From contig NZ_JAEMHK010000005.1 in NCBI RefSeq assembly GCF_016458235.1, forward strand, positions 124,001 through 188,000: a DNA stretch of 64,000 nt. Reading direction: 5' to 3'. The stretch's first letter is position 1. Each line of letters starts with the position of its first letter. The position numbers were made by a program, and so were the translations under genes. This DNA is from Geomonas propionica (GTDB lineage Bacteria > Desulfobacterota > Desulfuromonadia > Geobacterales > Geobacteraceae). This document shows, in pieces, positions 41,225 through 50,027 of this stretch. Below the pieces are notes generated by a model. It searched no databases. It was not told where the DNA came from and saw only the letters and a list, made by a program, of their open reading frames with translations.

Positions 41225-41489
41225 GAAGGGACTATAGCAGTTGACCCCAGTTGTGTCAAAGCTGTGGTCAGAGTGTTTGAAATCTAGGTTTAAAGAGGGA
41301 TTATCGAGCGATTGAATCGCCGTTAAAAGGCGAAAGCATGGCAGTTGTAGGAAAGGTGATTTTGTAATATAAAGGGGCAGATGACCGCTTGCTAGGGACA
41401 AGTGCGTTTTCTGCCCCAAGCCGTTTAAATGACACGCAAAAATAACAAAAACAGATTGCCTAACTTATACAATTTGTTTTCGCGTTACA
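41225..41489. promoter_or_regulatory. Right end with candidate MuA-binding sites
   Basis: Non-coding. From the outer end (complement) TGTAACGCGAAAACAAATTG; internally, in plus orientation, TAGGAAAGGTGATTTTGTAA (from 41348), closely like the left-end word AGGGAAAGGTGAATATGTAA. Confidence 0.55.
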
Positions 41490-41496
41490 GTTACCT
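41490..41496. repeat. Target-site duplication, right copy
   Basis: GTTACCT directly after the terminal ACA of the element; pairs with 29299-29305. Confidence 0.8.
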
Positions 41497-41507
41497 TTAG
41501 TTGCGAC

Positions 41508-41546
41508 AACTTCCCCCCTCCCAGCCTCCCCCCTCCGGGGGGAGGA
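41508..41546. repeat. Right arm of the split C/G-rich inverted repeat
   Basis: CTTCCCCCCTCCCAGCCTCC then CCCTCCGGGGGGAGG, inverse to 29259-29297. Confidence 0.8.
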
Positions 41547-41571
41547 GCTATAACCCAGAGGATCTTTATTG

Positions 41572-42468
41572 ATGAATAACAAACATCGTGGAGCCTGGTT
41601 CATCGCCGCTTCGGCGGCGGGGTTTGCCACGCTCGGCATTCTTATAAAAAGCGCCTTCGTCGGCGGCGCCAACATCAGCACGGTTCTGGCTGGCAGGTTC
41701 CTGCTCGCCGGCATCTTCCTCTTCGTTATCCTGCGCGCCCGCGGCGTCAAGTGCGGCCTGGACCGCAAGACCGCGATGCAGCTGATCCTCATGGGCGCCG
41801 TCGGCTACGGCGGCATGTCCGGGCTCTACGCCAACGCCATCCACTTCCTCCCCGCTTCGCTCACCGGGATGCTCCTTTATACCTATCCCGCCTTGGTCAC
41901 CATCCTCGCCCTCATCGTGGGCGACGAGCGTTTCAATGCCCCCAAAGGGATCGCGCTCGTGGTCTGCTCCGTCGGGCTGGTATTGCTGCTGGGGGCCTCG
42001 TTCGAGGGGGCGCAACTGGAGGGGGTGCTTTCGGTGCTCGGGGCGGCGGTCATCTACAGCTGCTACATCATCATCGGTAACCGGATCCTCAAGAACATCG
42101 ATCCCATGGTTACCTCGCTCTGGGTCTGCACCGCCGCCGGGCTTGCCTTTCTCTGCTACGGCGCCGCTAAAGGTGAACTGATCCTGGACCTTACCCCGCG
42201 CGGCTGGCTTTCCATCGTCGGTATCGCCGTCTTCCCCACCCTGTTCGGCGTCATGGGCTTCTTCGCCGGCCTGCGCCTGATCGGCGCCACCAACGCCTCC
42301 ATCATCAGCATGCTGGAACCGCTGATCACCGTGCTCCTGTCCATTGTCCTGCTCGGCGAGAGCATCACCCCCCTCCAAGGCTTCGGCGGCGCGGTTCTGC
42401 TCTTCGGCGGCCTAATCCTCCAACTTTGGGGGCACGAGGCGCGGCACGAGACGGTGACAGAAGTATAA
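41572..42468 (+). CDS. EamA/DMT-family transporter
   Basis: 298 aa, ten predicted transmembrane helices in two EamA halves (GAWFIAASAAGFATLGILIKSAFVGGANISTVLAGRFLLAG; and LSIVGIAVFPTLFGVMGFFAGLRLIGATNASIISMLEPLITVLLSIVLLGES). The family exports amino acids or other metabolites; substrate unknown. AGAGGA lies 9 bp before ATG 41572. The Mu-like element is inserted about 80 bp upstream, which may have cut its promoter region. Confidence 0.85.
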   Translation: MNNKHRGAWFIAASAAGFATLGILIKSAFVGGANISTVLAGRFLLAGIFLFVILRARGVKCGLDRKTAMQLILMGAVGYGGMSGLYANAIHFLPASLTGMLLYTYPALVTILALIVGDERFNAPKGIALVVCSVGLVLLLGASFEGAQLEGVLSVLGAAVIYSCYIIIGNRILKNIDPMVTSLWVCTAAGLAFLCYGAAKGELILDLTPRGWLSIVGIAVFPTLFGVMGFFAGLRLIGATNASIISMLEPLITVLLSIVLLGESITPLQGFGGAVLLFGGLILQLWGHEARHETVTEV

Positions 42469-42849
42469 AGTCATCACAATCCTCGAGAAGATTGCCCTCC
42501 AAGCTCTTCTCAGCTTGATCCAGCTTCCCCCTTTTGCAAAGGGGGAAGCTGGGGGATTTGAACTCCCTTTGCAAGTCTCGATGTCTTGGCTACCTCGGCT
42601 AAATCCCCCCTGTCCCCCCTTTGCAAAGGGGGGGACGCTTGTTCACGTGCAGTGCTTCGAGGACAGCTAACTCCACTAACGAGGACTTCTCCCGGAGCCT
42701 TTGCGCTGGGGTACTGCTGTGCGGTGCACCTCCTCGTGAACGACCCGGCCGTCTAGTCTACTCACTCCCAATCGCCTGCTATCGTTGACTTTCCGACACC
42801 GATCTGCTAGAGACATAGGGCTTGTAGCTAACCCGGCCTAAAGGAAGAC
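42469..42849. repeat. Intergenic region with two CAAAGGGGG repeats
   Basis: Palindrome 42520-42553 (CCAGCTTCCCCCTTTTGCAA with its inverse) and a related block 42601-42635 (AAATCCCCCCTGTCCCCCCT then TTGCAAAGGGG). The latter matches the complement of 19859-19892 almost exactly. No gene seen in the rest. Confidence 0.7.
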
Positions 42850-43533
42850 ATGGAAGAGTTCTTCATCAAGTTGTCCATTATGCTGGTCCCCGCGTTGATG
42901 GCAATTACCTGCCACGAGGTGTCCCATGGCTGGGTTGCCGACAAGTTCGGCGACGGCACGGCGAGGTCCCTGGGGCGCCTGACGCTTAACCCAATGAAAC
43001 ACCTCGATATCCTGGGCACGCTGATGATCTTCGTGGTCGGGATCGGCTGGGCCAAACCGGTGCCGGTTAACTTCGGCAACCTGCGTCATCCCAAGAGGGA
43101 CATGATCTGGGTCGCCGCCGCCGGCCCCATCACCAATTTCTGCATGGCGACCGCCTCGGCCATCGTCATGCGCGCCGTCATAGCGGGCACGCAGGGCGCC
43201 GCCGAGGGTTCCATGATGGCCGCCTTCGCTGATCCGATCACCCTGATGCTGGCGTTCTCGGTCTACATCAACCTGCTGCTCGGCGTGTTCAACCTGATCC
43301 CGGTTCCTCCCCTGGACGGCGGGCGGGTCGCGGTCGGGCTGCTGCCGTACGGTCCTTCCATGGCGTTGGCCAGGGTGGAGCCCTTCGGCATGATCATCAT
43401 CGTGGCCTTGGTCTTTTTGACCAACGCTTTTAGTTATGTTATTGCACCCGCCCTCAACTTCGGCGTGCACCTCTTGGCCGGTCCCTACGCGAACCTGGTC
43501 TTCGGTGTCACCAAGTTGATGATGAAAGGGTAG
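42850..43533 (+). CDS. Site-2 protease family membrane metalloprotease (M50)
   Basis: 227 aa. Zinc site HEVSH in ITCHEVSHGWVADKFGDGTA, second ligand region NLIPVPPLDGGRV; about six transmembrane helices. It lacks the PDZ domain of RseP, so it belongs to the small YwhC/Rv-type M50 branch. Cleaves substrates within the membrane; target unknown. The stop lies 35 bp before trpS. Confidence 0.9.
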   Translation: MEEFFIKLSIMLVPALMAITCHEVSHGWVADKFGDGTARSLGRLTLNPMKHLDILGTLMIFVVGIGWAKPVPVNFGNLRHPKRDMIWVAAAGPITNFCMATASAIVMRAVIAGTQGAAEGSMMAAFADPITLMLAFSVYINLLLGVFNLIPVPPLDGGRVAVGLLPYGPSMALARVEPFGMIIIVALVFLTNAFSYVIAPALNFGVHLLAGPYANLVFGVTKLMMKG

Positions 43534-43567
43534 AGCGGGACCAGAAACCAAAAAGGAGTTCGATTCT

Positions 43568-44551
43568 ATGAGCAACAACCGTATCGTTAGCGGCATGAGA
43601 CCGACTGGAAAGCTGCACCTGGGGCATTACCACGGGGTTCTGTCCAACTGGATGGAACTGCAGCGCAACTTCGAGTGCTTCTTCTTTGCCGCCGACTGGC
43701 ACTCGCTGACCACCGAGTACGCCAGCACGGACGGTATCCAGGACAGCATCACCGAGATGGTGCTCGACTGGCTCGCTTTCGGAATCGACCCTGAGCAGAG
43801 CGTGATTTTCAAGCAGAGCCGGGTGCCGCAACACGCCGAACTGAACCTGATCCTCTCCATGATCACCCCGGTCTCCTGGCTGGAGCGCAACCCGACCTAC
43901 AAGGAGATGCAGGACAACCTGACCACCAAGGACCTCTCCACCTTCGGTTTCCTCGGCTACCCGGTGCTGATGGCATCGGACATCATCGTGTACAAGGCAT
44001 CCCGCGTGCCGGTCGGCCAGGACCAGATCCCGCACCTGGAGATCACCCGCGAGATCGCCCGCCGTTTCAACTACCTGTACGGCGAGGTCTTCCCGGAGCC
44101 GGCGGCGCTGCTCACCGAGACCCCGAAGGTGCTGGGCATCGACGGCCGCAAGATGAGCAAGAGCTACGGCAACGCCATCTTCCTCTCCGACGACGCCGAG
44201 GAGACCAGGAAGAAGGTCATGTCCATGGTTACCGACACCCTGCGCCCCTTCAAGCGTGATCCGGGCGAGCCCGACCGCTGCGTCGCCTTCACCCTGCACT
44301 CCCTCTATGTCGATGCCGACAAGCGCGCCGAGATAGTGGAAGGGTGCCGTAGCGCCCAGCTTGGCTGCGTCGACTGCAAGAAGATCCTGGCCCAGGCCAT
44401 GGTCGACACCCTGGCGCCGTTCCGTGAGAAGCGCGTGGAGCTGACCGAGAAGCCGGGCCTGGTTGATGAGGTCCTCGCCGAAGGTAGCCGCAAGGCCGAA
44501 GTCGTCGCCAAGCAGACCATGGACGAGGCCCGCGCTGCATTGAAAGTCTAA
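43568..44551 (+). CDS. trpS: Tryptophan-tRNA ligase
   Basis: 327 aa class I synthetase. HIGH-type motif TGKLHLGHYHG near residue 15-22; KMSKS in GIDGRKMSKSYGNAIFL. AGGAGTTCGATTCT precedes the ATG. Likely co-transcribed with the M50 protease gene. Confidence 0.96.
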   Translation: MSNNRIVSGMRPTGKLHLGHYHGVLSNWMELQRNFECFFFAADWHSLTTEYASTDGIQDSITEMVLDWLAFGIDPEQSVIFKQSRVPQHAELNLILSMITPVSWLERNPTYKEMQDNLTTKDLSTFGFLGYPVLMASDIIVYKASRVPVGQDQIPHLEITREIARRFNYLYGEVFPEPAALLTETPKVLGIDGRKMSKSYGNAIFLSDDAEETRKKVMSMVTDTLRPFKRDPGEPDRCVAFTLHSLYVDADKRAEIVEGCRSAQLGCVDCKKILAQAMVDTLAPFREKRVELTEKPGLVDEVLAEGSRKAEVVAKQTMDEARAALKV

Positions 44552-44570
44552 GAAAGGTGAGTCTAAAGCC

Positions 44571-44689
44571 GTTACGCAAAGGGCGCAATGCATCCGAAAA
44601 GCACTCGAAGAGAAACGGAATATAACCCCTGAAGCTTTTCATCGCGTTCTTCGCGGATGCTCCGTGTTCTTTGCGTAACTGCTTTTAGT
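44571..44689. repeat. Intergenic inverted repeat between trpS and scpA
   Basis: Arms GTTACGCAAAG...GCATCCG and CGGATGC...CTTTGCGTAAC with imperfect middle. Wording is related to 8223-8330. Confidence 0.65.
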
Positions 44690-44705
44690 TTTTTAGGAGA
44701 AACTT

Positions 44706-45554
44706 TTGTCGCTCGAAGAGATGCAAAGCAACCTTTTCTCCGAAGCCCTGGAGCAGTCTTACCGGGTGCAGATCGAGGAGTTCGAGGGACCGTTGGACCT
44801 CCTGCTCCACCTCATCAAGAAGAACGAGGTGGACATCTACAACATCCCCATCGCTGCCATCACCAGGCAGTACCTCGACTACATGGAGATCATGAAGGAC
44901 CTCAACCTCGACATCGCGGGTGAGTTCCTCGTGATGGCGGCGACGCTGCTGCAGATCAAGTCGCGCATGCTTCTGCCGGTCACTCCGGAGGAGGACGGCG
45001 ACGCTGAGGTAGAGGACCCGCGCGCGGAACTGGTGCGGCGCCTCTTGGAGTACCAGCGCTACCGCGACGCGTCGCAGATGCTCAACTGCCGCAACCTCTT
45101 GGGGCGCGAGATTTTTGCCCGTAAGTTCGACTCCCCGGAATTGGGCGAACTCGACCAAGCAGAAGAACCGGCCGACGTCGAACTTTTCGAGCTGATCGAG
45201 GCCTTCCAGAAGGTGTTGGCCCGCGTCTCCGTCGATACCTTCCACGACGTGGTCGCCGACGGCATCTCCATCGCGGATCGCATCGGCGAAGTGCTCTCGG
45301 TCCTGCATGCCGAAAAGACTGTCTGTTTCGACTCTCTTTTCAACACCGGCATGACCCGCGATCTCCTCGTGGTCACCTTTCTCTCCATCCTGGAACTCTG
45401 CAAGCTGAAGCTGATCAAGGTGGTGCAAACCGACAATCACGGCTCCATCTGGCTCCATCTGGCTGCCAAGGAGGAAGGGGAGGCTGAAGGAGAGGGTGAG
45501 TCCGAGGCGGTAGCTAAGGGCGATGATGTTGCGGAAGACAACAACGACCTGTAG
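44706..45554 (+). CDS. scpA: Segregation and condensation protein A
   Basis: 282 aa kleisin that, with ScpB, links SMC heads for chromosome condensation. YRVQIEEFEGPLDLLLHLIKKNEVDIYNIPIAAITRQYLDYM is the family N-terminus; the winged-helix C-terminus (VTFLSILELCKLKLIKVVQTDNHGSIWL) is present. TTG start at 44706, with AGGAG 8 bp upstream. The TAG stop lies in a palindromic repeat (45551-45575). Confidence 0.93.
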   Translation: MSLEEMQSNLFSEALEQSYRVQIEEFEGPLDLLLHLIKKNEVDIYNIPIAAITRQYLDYMEIMKDLNLDIAGEFLVMAATLLQIKSRMLLPVTPEEDGDAEVEDPRAELVRRLLEYQRYRDASQMLNCRNLLGREIFARKFDSPELGELDQAEEPADVELFELIEAFQKVLARVSVDTFHDVVADGISIADRIGEVLSVLHAEKTVCFDSLFNTGMTRDLLVVTFLSILELCKLKLIKVVQTDNHGSIWLHLAAKEEGEAEGEGESEAVAKGDDVAEDNNDL

Positions 45555-45575
45555 GGGCGAATAATCATTCGCCCG
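45551..45575. repeat. REP-like palindrome, copy 3 (inverted)
   Basis: GTAGGGGCGAATAATCATTC then GCCCG. It provides the scpA stop codon (TAG 45552-45554). Same family as 1365-1389 and 52837-52861. Confidence 0.8.
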
Positions 45576-45606
45576 CTTTTGTCTTTTAGAATCACGGAGG
45601 AATCTG

Positions 45607-46266
45607 TTGTCGGGAAAGTCGCTAAAAGGAATCGTTGAAAGCATCCTGTTCGTCCACGACCAGCCGCTTACGCTGGACCGTCTGGCCGGCATCCTGGAGG
45701 AGTACGACCGGGCCGACTTGCGCGCCGCGCTGGACGAGCTGATCCAGGACTACGAGGCCGCCGAGCGCGGCATCGTGCTGACCCAGGTTGCCGGCGGCTA
45801 CCAGCTGAGAAGCCGCCCGGAGCACGGCGACTACATTCGCCGGCTCAACAAGACCAAGGGTGTCAAATTCAGCCAGTCTGCACTGGAAACCCTCGCTATC
45901 GTTGCCTATCGCCAGCCCATCACCCGTGCGGAGGTCGAGTACCTGCGCGGCGTCGATTCCGGCGGCGTCATGAAGAGCCTCCTGGAAAAGAAGCTGCTGC
46001 GCATCATGGGCAAGAAGGACGTCCCCGGTAAGCCGCTCATCTACGGTACCAGCCGTGAGTTCCTCGAACTCTTCGGCCTGAAGGATCTGAACCAGCTCCC
46101 CAGCCTCAAGGAGATCCACGAACTGGTGCCCCCTGATCCCTTCGCCGACCAACCGGCACTGCCGCTGGGGACAGCGCTTTCCGCCGACTCCGCCGATTCC
46201 GCTGACTCCGTGGCTGGCGCAGATGCTGTCGAATTCGTTGACTCCTCGGACTCCGTTGAAGGGTAG
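45607..46266 (+). CDS. scpB: Segregation and condensation protein B
   Basis: 219 aa. Two winged-helix units: SLKGIVESILFVHDQPLTLDRLAGIL and FSQSALETLAIVAYRQPITRAEVEYLRGVDSGGVMKSLLEKKLL; closes LFGLKDLNQLPSL. The C-terminus is an extra Asp/Ser-rich tail (SADSADSADSVAGADAVEFVDSSDS). TTG start with GGAGG 7-8 bp upstream. Confidence 0.93.
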   Translation: MSGKSLKGIVESILFVHDQPLTLDRLAGILEEYDRADLRAALDELIQDYEAAERGIVLTQVAGGYQLRSRPEHGDYIRRLNKTKGVKFSQSALETLAIVAYRQPITRAEVEYLRGVDSGGVMKSLLEKKLLRIMGKKDVPGKPLIYGTSREFLELFGLKDLNQLPSLKEIHELVPPDPFADQPALPLGTALSADSADSADSVAGADAVEFVDSSDSVEG

Positions 46267-46331
46267 TCGCTGCTGAGTTAGAATATTGCCTGGTGCGCTG
46301 TTCATTAGCATTTCCGCAAAAGGAGGCTCAT

Positions 46332-47132
46332 ATGGTACGGCAACCTGCAGTGGCTGGTAAGTTCTACACCGGCGACCCGGATCAGCTTCGCCAGGAGCTC
46401 GCAGAGATGATGCCGCAGCAGGAAACGCAGCTGGCGATCGGCATCATCGCCCCGCACGCGGGCTACGTCTATTCCGGCAAGGCGGCGGGCAAAGTCTACG
46501 CTGCGGTCCGGGTGCCTGACACCGTGCTGATCCTCGGGCCGAACCACACCGGCGCCGGCGTCGCCGCTGCGCTCGCCCCCGAGAATGAATGGCTCACGCC
46601 GCTGGGGCCGGTGCCGGTGAACCGGCGCCTGTCGCAACTCATCCTCGAAAACGCCCCGTTGGTCCGGGAGGACCCGCTGGCGCACCGCTTCGAGCACTCG
46701 CTGGAAGTCCAGGTCCCCTTTCTCCAGTACCGCAATCCCGGTGTCTCCATCGCCGCGCTCTGCCTCGCGCTGCCGGATTTCCCCTCCATAGCCCAGGTGG
46801 GTGAGGGGATCGCCCACGCCATCGCCGCCTACGGCGAGGATGTCCTTATCGTCGCCAGCTCAGACATGACCCACTACGAATCCGCCGCCGCTGCCAAGGT
46901 CAAGGATGACCAGGCGCTGGCCAGGCTGGCCGACATGGACCCGGAGGGGCTCCTGAAGGTCTGCCGCGAGAAAAACATCACCATGTGCGGCGTCATCCCG
47001 GCCACGGCACTCCTGGTCGCGGCCAAGATCATGGGAGCCAGTGCCTGCCGCCTGGTGCACTACACCAACAGCGGCGAGGTGAACGGCGACCAGCGCAGCG
47101 TCGTTGCCTACGCCGCCCTCATGGTTTCCTGA
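46332..47132 (+). CDS. amrB: MEMO1-family protein (AmmeMemoRadiSam protein B)
   Basis: 266 aa. MVRQPAVAGKFYTGDPDQLRQEL, GIIAPHAGYVYSGKAAG, LILGPNHTGAG, and SSDMTHYES carry the metal-site His/Asp of the MEMO fold related to extradiol dioxygenases. The family often pairs with AMMECR1 and a radical SAM protein; neither is adjacent here. AAAAGGAGGCTCAT precedes ATG 46332. Its stop overlaps the start of the next gene (TGATG). Confidence 0.85.
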   Translation: MVRQPAVAGKFYTGDPDQLRQELAEMMPQQETQLAIGIIAPHAGYVYSGKAAGKVYAAVRVPDTVLILGPNHTGAGVAAALAPENEWLTPLGPVPVNRRLSQLILENAPLVREDPLAHRFEHSLEVQVPFLQYRNPGVSIAALCLALPDFPSIAQVGEGIAHAIAAYGEDVLIVASSDMTHYESAAAAKVKDDQALARLADMDPEGLLKVCREKNITMCGVIPATALLVAAKIMGASACRLVHYTNSGEVNGDQRSVVAYAALMVS

Positions 47133-49753
47133 TGGAGATAATTACCACCCACATCAACGCCGATTTCGACTGCATCGGTTCCATGGTCGCCGCCAAGAAG
47201 CTGCATCCCGAGGCGGTCCTGGTGTTCTCAGGAGCGCAGGAAAAGGGGGTGCGTGAGTTCTTCCAAAAGTCGCCCCATCCTGAGTTCGAGTCCCTGCGCG
47301 TCAAGGACATCGACTTCTCCGCCGTAACCCGCCTCATCGTAGTCGACTGCCAGCACTCCGCCCGCCTTGCCAAGTTCGCCGAACTGGCCCAGAAGGAGGG
47401 GGTCGAGCTGCTGATCTACGACCACCACCCGATCAGTTCAGGCGATCTCAAAGCCGACGGCGGCATCATCCGCCCCTGCGGTTCCACCACCACCATCCTC
47501 GCCACTCTGCTCATGCAGCGCGGCATCGAGGTGAGCCCGGCGGAAGCCACCATGATGATGCTCGGCGTCCACGAGGACACCGGCAACCTCACCTTTCCCT
47601 CGACCACCGCTGAAGACTACGCCGTGGGCGCCTGGCTCGTGGAGCGCGGCGCGCAGTTGAACGAGGTCGCCGATTCCATCGGGCGGGAACTGACCGTGGA
47701 ACAGGTCTCGTTGCTGAACGACCTGCTTACCTCCCTCAAAACCAGCTCGCTCAAAGGGGTAGACGTCTCGGTGGCGCATGCCTCGGTGGACCGCTACATT
47801 GGCGACATCGCCTCGCTGGCGCACATGATCCGCGACATGGAGAACTTGCAGGTCCTCTTCCTGGTGGTGGGGATGCAGGACCGGGTCTTCGTGGTCGCGC
47901 GCAGCCGGATCCCCGAGGTGAGGGTGGGGGAGATCCTGCGCGAGCTGGGGGGGGGAGGGCACGCCACGGCGGCGTCGGCCACGGTGCGGGGGCTCACCCT
48001 GATCCAGGTGCTGGAGCAGCTGGACGCCGTGCTGAAAAAGCGGGTCGATCCCATCCGTGTCGCGCGCAGCATCATGTCCTCGCCGGTCAAGACGCTTCCC
48101 CCCGACTGCACCATCGTTGAGGCGCGCGAGCGGCTGGTGCGCTACAACGTGAGCGCCATGCCCGTGCTCTCCGGCGAACAGGTGCTGGGCATCATCTCCC
48201 GCAAGACCGTGGAAAAGGCGCTCTACCACAACCTCAACACCGTCCCCATCTCCGACTACATGCACTCCGAGTTTTACGCTGCCAACCCGGATACCCCGAT
48301 CAGCGAGATCCAGAGCTACATGGTAGGGGGAGACTCGCGCCTGGTGCCGGTCCTCGACCAGGGGCGACTGGTGGGGGTGATCACCCGCACCGACCTGTTG
48401 CGCTACAGCCTTGGGAGCGAGGCGATCTACGACCTGTCCCGCGACGCCATCCAGGTGAAGAACCGCGAGGTCGAGGGCATGATGAAGCGCTACCTCCCCA
48501 AGAGCTCGGTCGAGATCATGCACAACCTGGGGCGGGTGGGCGACCGGCTCGATCTCCCGGTGTACGCCGTGGGCGGCTTCGTGCGCGATCTGCTGCTCGG
48601 ACAGCGCAACTCCGATGTCGACGTCACCGTGGACGGTGACGGCATCCTTTTCGCCGAGGCCTTCGCGGCCGAGTACGGCTGTCGGGTGAAAAGCCATGAA
48701 AAGTTCGGCACCGCCGTGATCGTCTTCTCCGACGGCTTCAAGATCGACGTCGCCAGCACCAGGTTGGAGTACTACGTTTCTCCAGGGGCACTTCCCACCG
48801 TGGAGCGCTCCTCGCTGAAGATGGACCTGTACCGGCGCGATTTCACCGTTAACACCCTGGCCATCGCCCTCAACAGCCAGTCCTTCGGGAAGCTGATCGA
48901 CTACTTCGGTGCCTACCGCGATCTGCAGGCCAAGGTGATCCGGGTACTGCACAACCTCTCCTTCGTTGAGGATCCGACCCGGGTGTTCCGTGCCATCCGC
49001 TTCGAGCAGCGGCTTAATTTCAAGATCGCCAAGCACACCGAGGACCTGATCAAGAACGCGGTGAAGATGGATTTTCTGGTGAAGCTGGGTGGAAGGCGGC
49101 TCCTCTCTGAACTAGTGCAGATTCTGAGGGAGAAGGAACCGCTGCAGGGGATCAGCCGCATGGCGACCCTCGGGCTGCTCCGTTTCATCCATCCTTCCAT
49201 CGAACTGACCCTGGAGCTGCAGGCCGCCCTGGAGGAGGTCCGCTACGTCGTCTCCTGGTTCGACCTGTTGTACCTGGAGCGCCCTTACGAGCGCTGGGCG
49301 GTCTACTTCCTCGCCCTGTGCGAGCTGCTCTCGCCGGAGCAGTTCTGGGCCACCTGCACCAGGCTTGCCGTCAGCGAAAACCAAAGGGAACACCTGGCCG
49401 AGATGCGGCGGCAAGGGGAGGAACTGGTCGGTGCGATGGAGCGCAAGCTCGCGCGGCAGGAACGGCTGGAGAACAGCGAGATCTACTTCACCCTGCGCGG
49501 GCTTCCCGTCGAAATCCTGCTCTACCACATGGCCAAAAGCGGCAACCCGGAGACCAAGCGCTGCATCTCATTGTATTTCACCAAGTTACACGGCATGCAG
49601 CCCCTGATCGGCGGCGAGGACCTGAAGCAACTCGGCATAAAGCCCGGCCCCATCTACCGGGAGCTTTTGGACGCGGTACTGAGCGCCAGGATGAACGGAA
49701 AGGTCTCCAGCAAGGACGACGAGATCCGCCTGGTGCGCGAGCTGCAATCGTAG
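47132..49753 (+). CDS. DHH - CBS - poly(A) polymerase/tRNA nucleotidyltransferase fusion
   Basis: 873 aa. Residues 1-~310: DHH phosphoesterase (HINADFDCIGS, VVDCQHS, DHHP at ~96, GGGGHATAAS at ~273). ~315-430: two CBS domains (VKTLPPDCTIVEARERLVRYNVSAMPVL; ADTPIS-type second copy). ~475-870: class II nucleotidyltransferase (VYAVGGFVRDLLLGQRNSDVDVTVDGDG with the catalytic GG and DxD), RRDFTVNTLA, EDPTRVFRAIRFEQRL. The last part is the A-adding/CCA-adding enzyme of tRNA 3' ends; this fusion occurs in deltaproteobacteria and some others. The DHH half may act as a nuclease or c-di-nucleotide hydrolase. Confidence 0.9.
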   Translation: MEIITTHINADFDCIGSMVAAKKLHPEAVLVFSGAQEKGVREFFQKSPHPEFESLRVKDIDFSAVTRLIVVDCQHSARLAKFAELAQKEGVELLIYDHHPISSGDLKADGGIIRPCGSTTTILATLLMQRGIEVSPAEATMMMLGVHEDTGNLTFPSTTAEDYAVGAWLVERGAQLNEVADSIGRELTVEQVSLLNDLLTSLKTSSLKGVDVSVAHASVDRYIGDIASLAHMIRDMENLQVLFLVVGMQDRVFVVARSRIPEVRVGEILRELGGGGHATAASATVRGLTLIQVLEQLDAVLKKRVDPIRVARSIMSSPVKTLPPDCTIVEARERLVRYNVSAMPVLSGEQVLGIISRKTVEKALYHNLNTVPISDYMHSEFYAANPDTPISEIQSYMVGGDSRLVPVLDQGRLVGVITRTDLLRYSLGSEAIYDLSRDAIQVKNREVEGMMKRYLPKSSVEIMHNLGRVGDRLDLPVYAVGGFVRDLLLGQRNSDVDVTVDGDGILFAEAFAAEYGCRVKSHEKFGTAVIVFSDGFKIDVASTRLEYYVSPGALPTVERSSLKMDLYRRDFTVNTLAIALNSQSFGKLIDYFGAYRDLQAKVIRVLHNLSFVEDPTRVFRAIRFEQRLNFKIAKHTEDLIKNAVKMDFLVKLGGRRLLSELVQILREKEPLQGISRMATLGLLRFIHPSIELTLELQAALEEVRYVVSWFDLLYLERPYERWAVYFLALCELLSPEQFWATCTRLAVSENQREHLAEMRRQGEELVGAMERKLARQERLENSEIYFTLRGLPVEILLYHMAKSGNPETKRCISLYFTKLHGMQPLIGGEDLKQLGIKPGPIYRELLDAVLSARMNGKVSSKDDEIRLVRELQS

Positions 49754-50027
49754 CTGTGGCTTTTTTGCCACACTCCCGTCTTTTCACGGTGGTGACGTAA
49801 AATGCCGGTAAATAACGTTTTTTGTCACAAGCGCCTGTTATGTGAGGCGTTTATAGCACATTAAAGAGCCTGCCTCCAGATTCCCATTAGCTGCTTTGTG
49901 CTGGTCTTTGTTTGTATTTCGTTTTAAATAAGCTACTTAGCGTTGAAGTGGGAAGTCTTGCATTTTTTGGCCCCTGAATTGCACCAGTGACGGCGATTCG
50001 CCGCATCAACCGGAAAAGGGGACTGTA
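49754..50027. other. Intergenic region
   Basis: TGTGGC-TTTTTT-GCCACA (49756-49773) forms a small hairpin right after the previous gene, possibly a terminator. Nothing else seen. Confidence 0.4.

Larger units (their letters stand above)
29306..41489. mobile_element. Compact Mu-like transposable element / remnant prophage (12,184 bp)
   Basis: Left end TGTTAAGGGAAA and right end (complement) TGTAACGCGAAA share TGTnAnGnGAAA. Both start TG and are abutted by the 7-bp direct repeat GTTACCT. The outside flanks are two arms of one C/G-rich inverted repeat, which supports a single insertion. Contents follow the Mu early region in order: repressor (leftward), Ner-like, small gene, MuA, MuB, small genes, GemA, Mor-like. 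Instead of head and tail genes there are small ORFs, an IS630-type transposase and two small leftward membrane ORFs. Base composition and codon use are less GC-rich than the flanks in the outer parts. Loss of the late region by deletion is the simplest reading. Confidence 0.88.
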
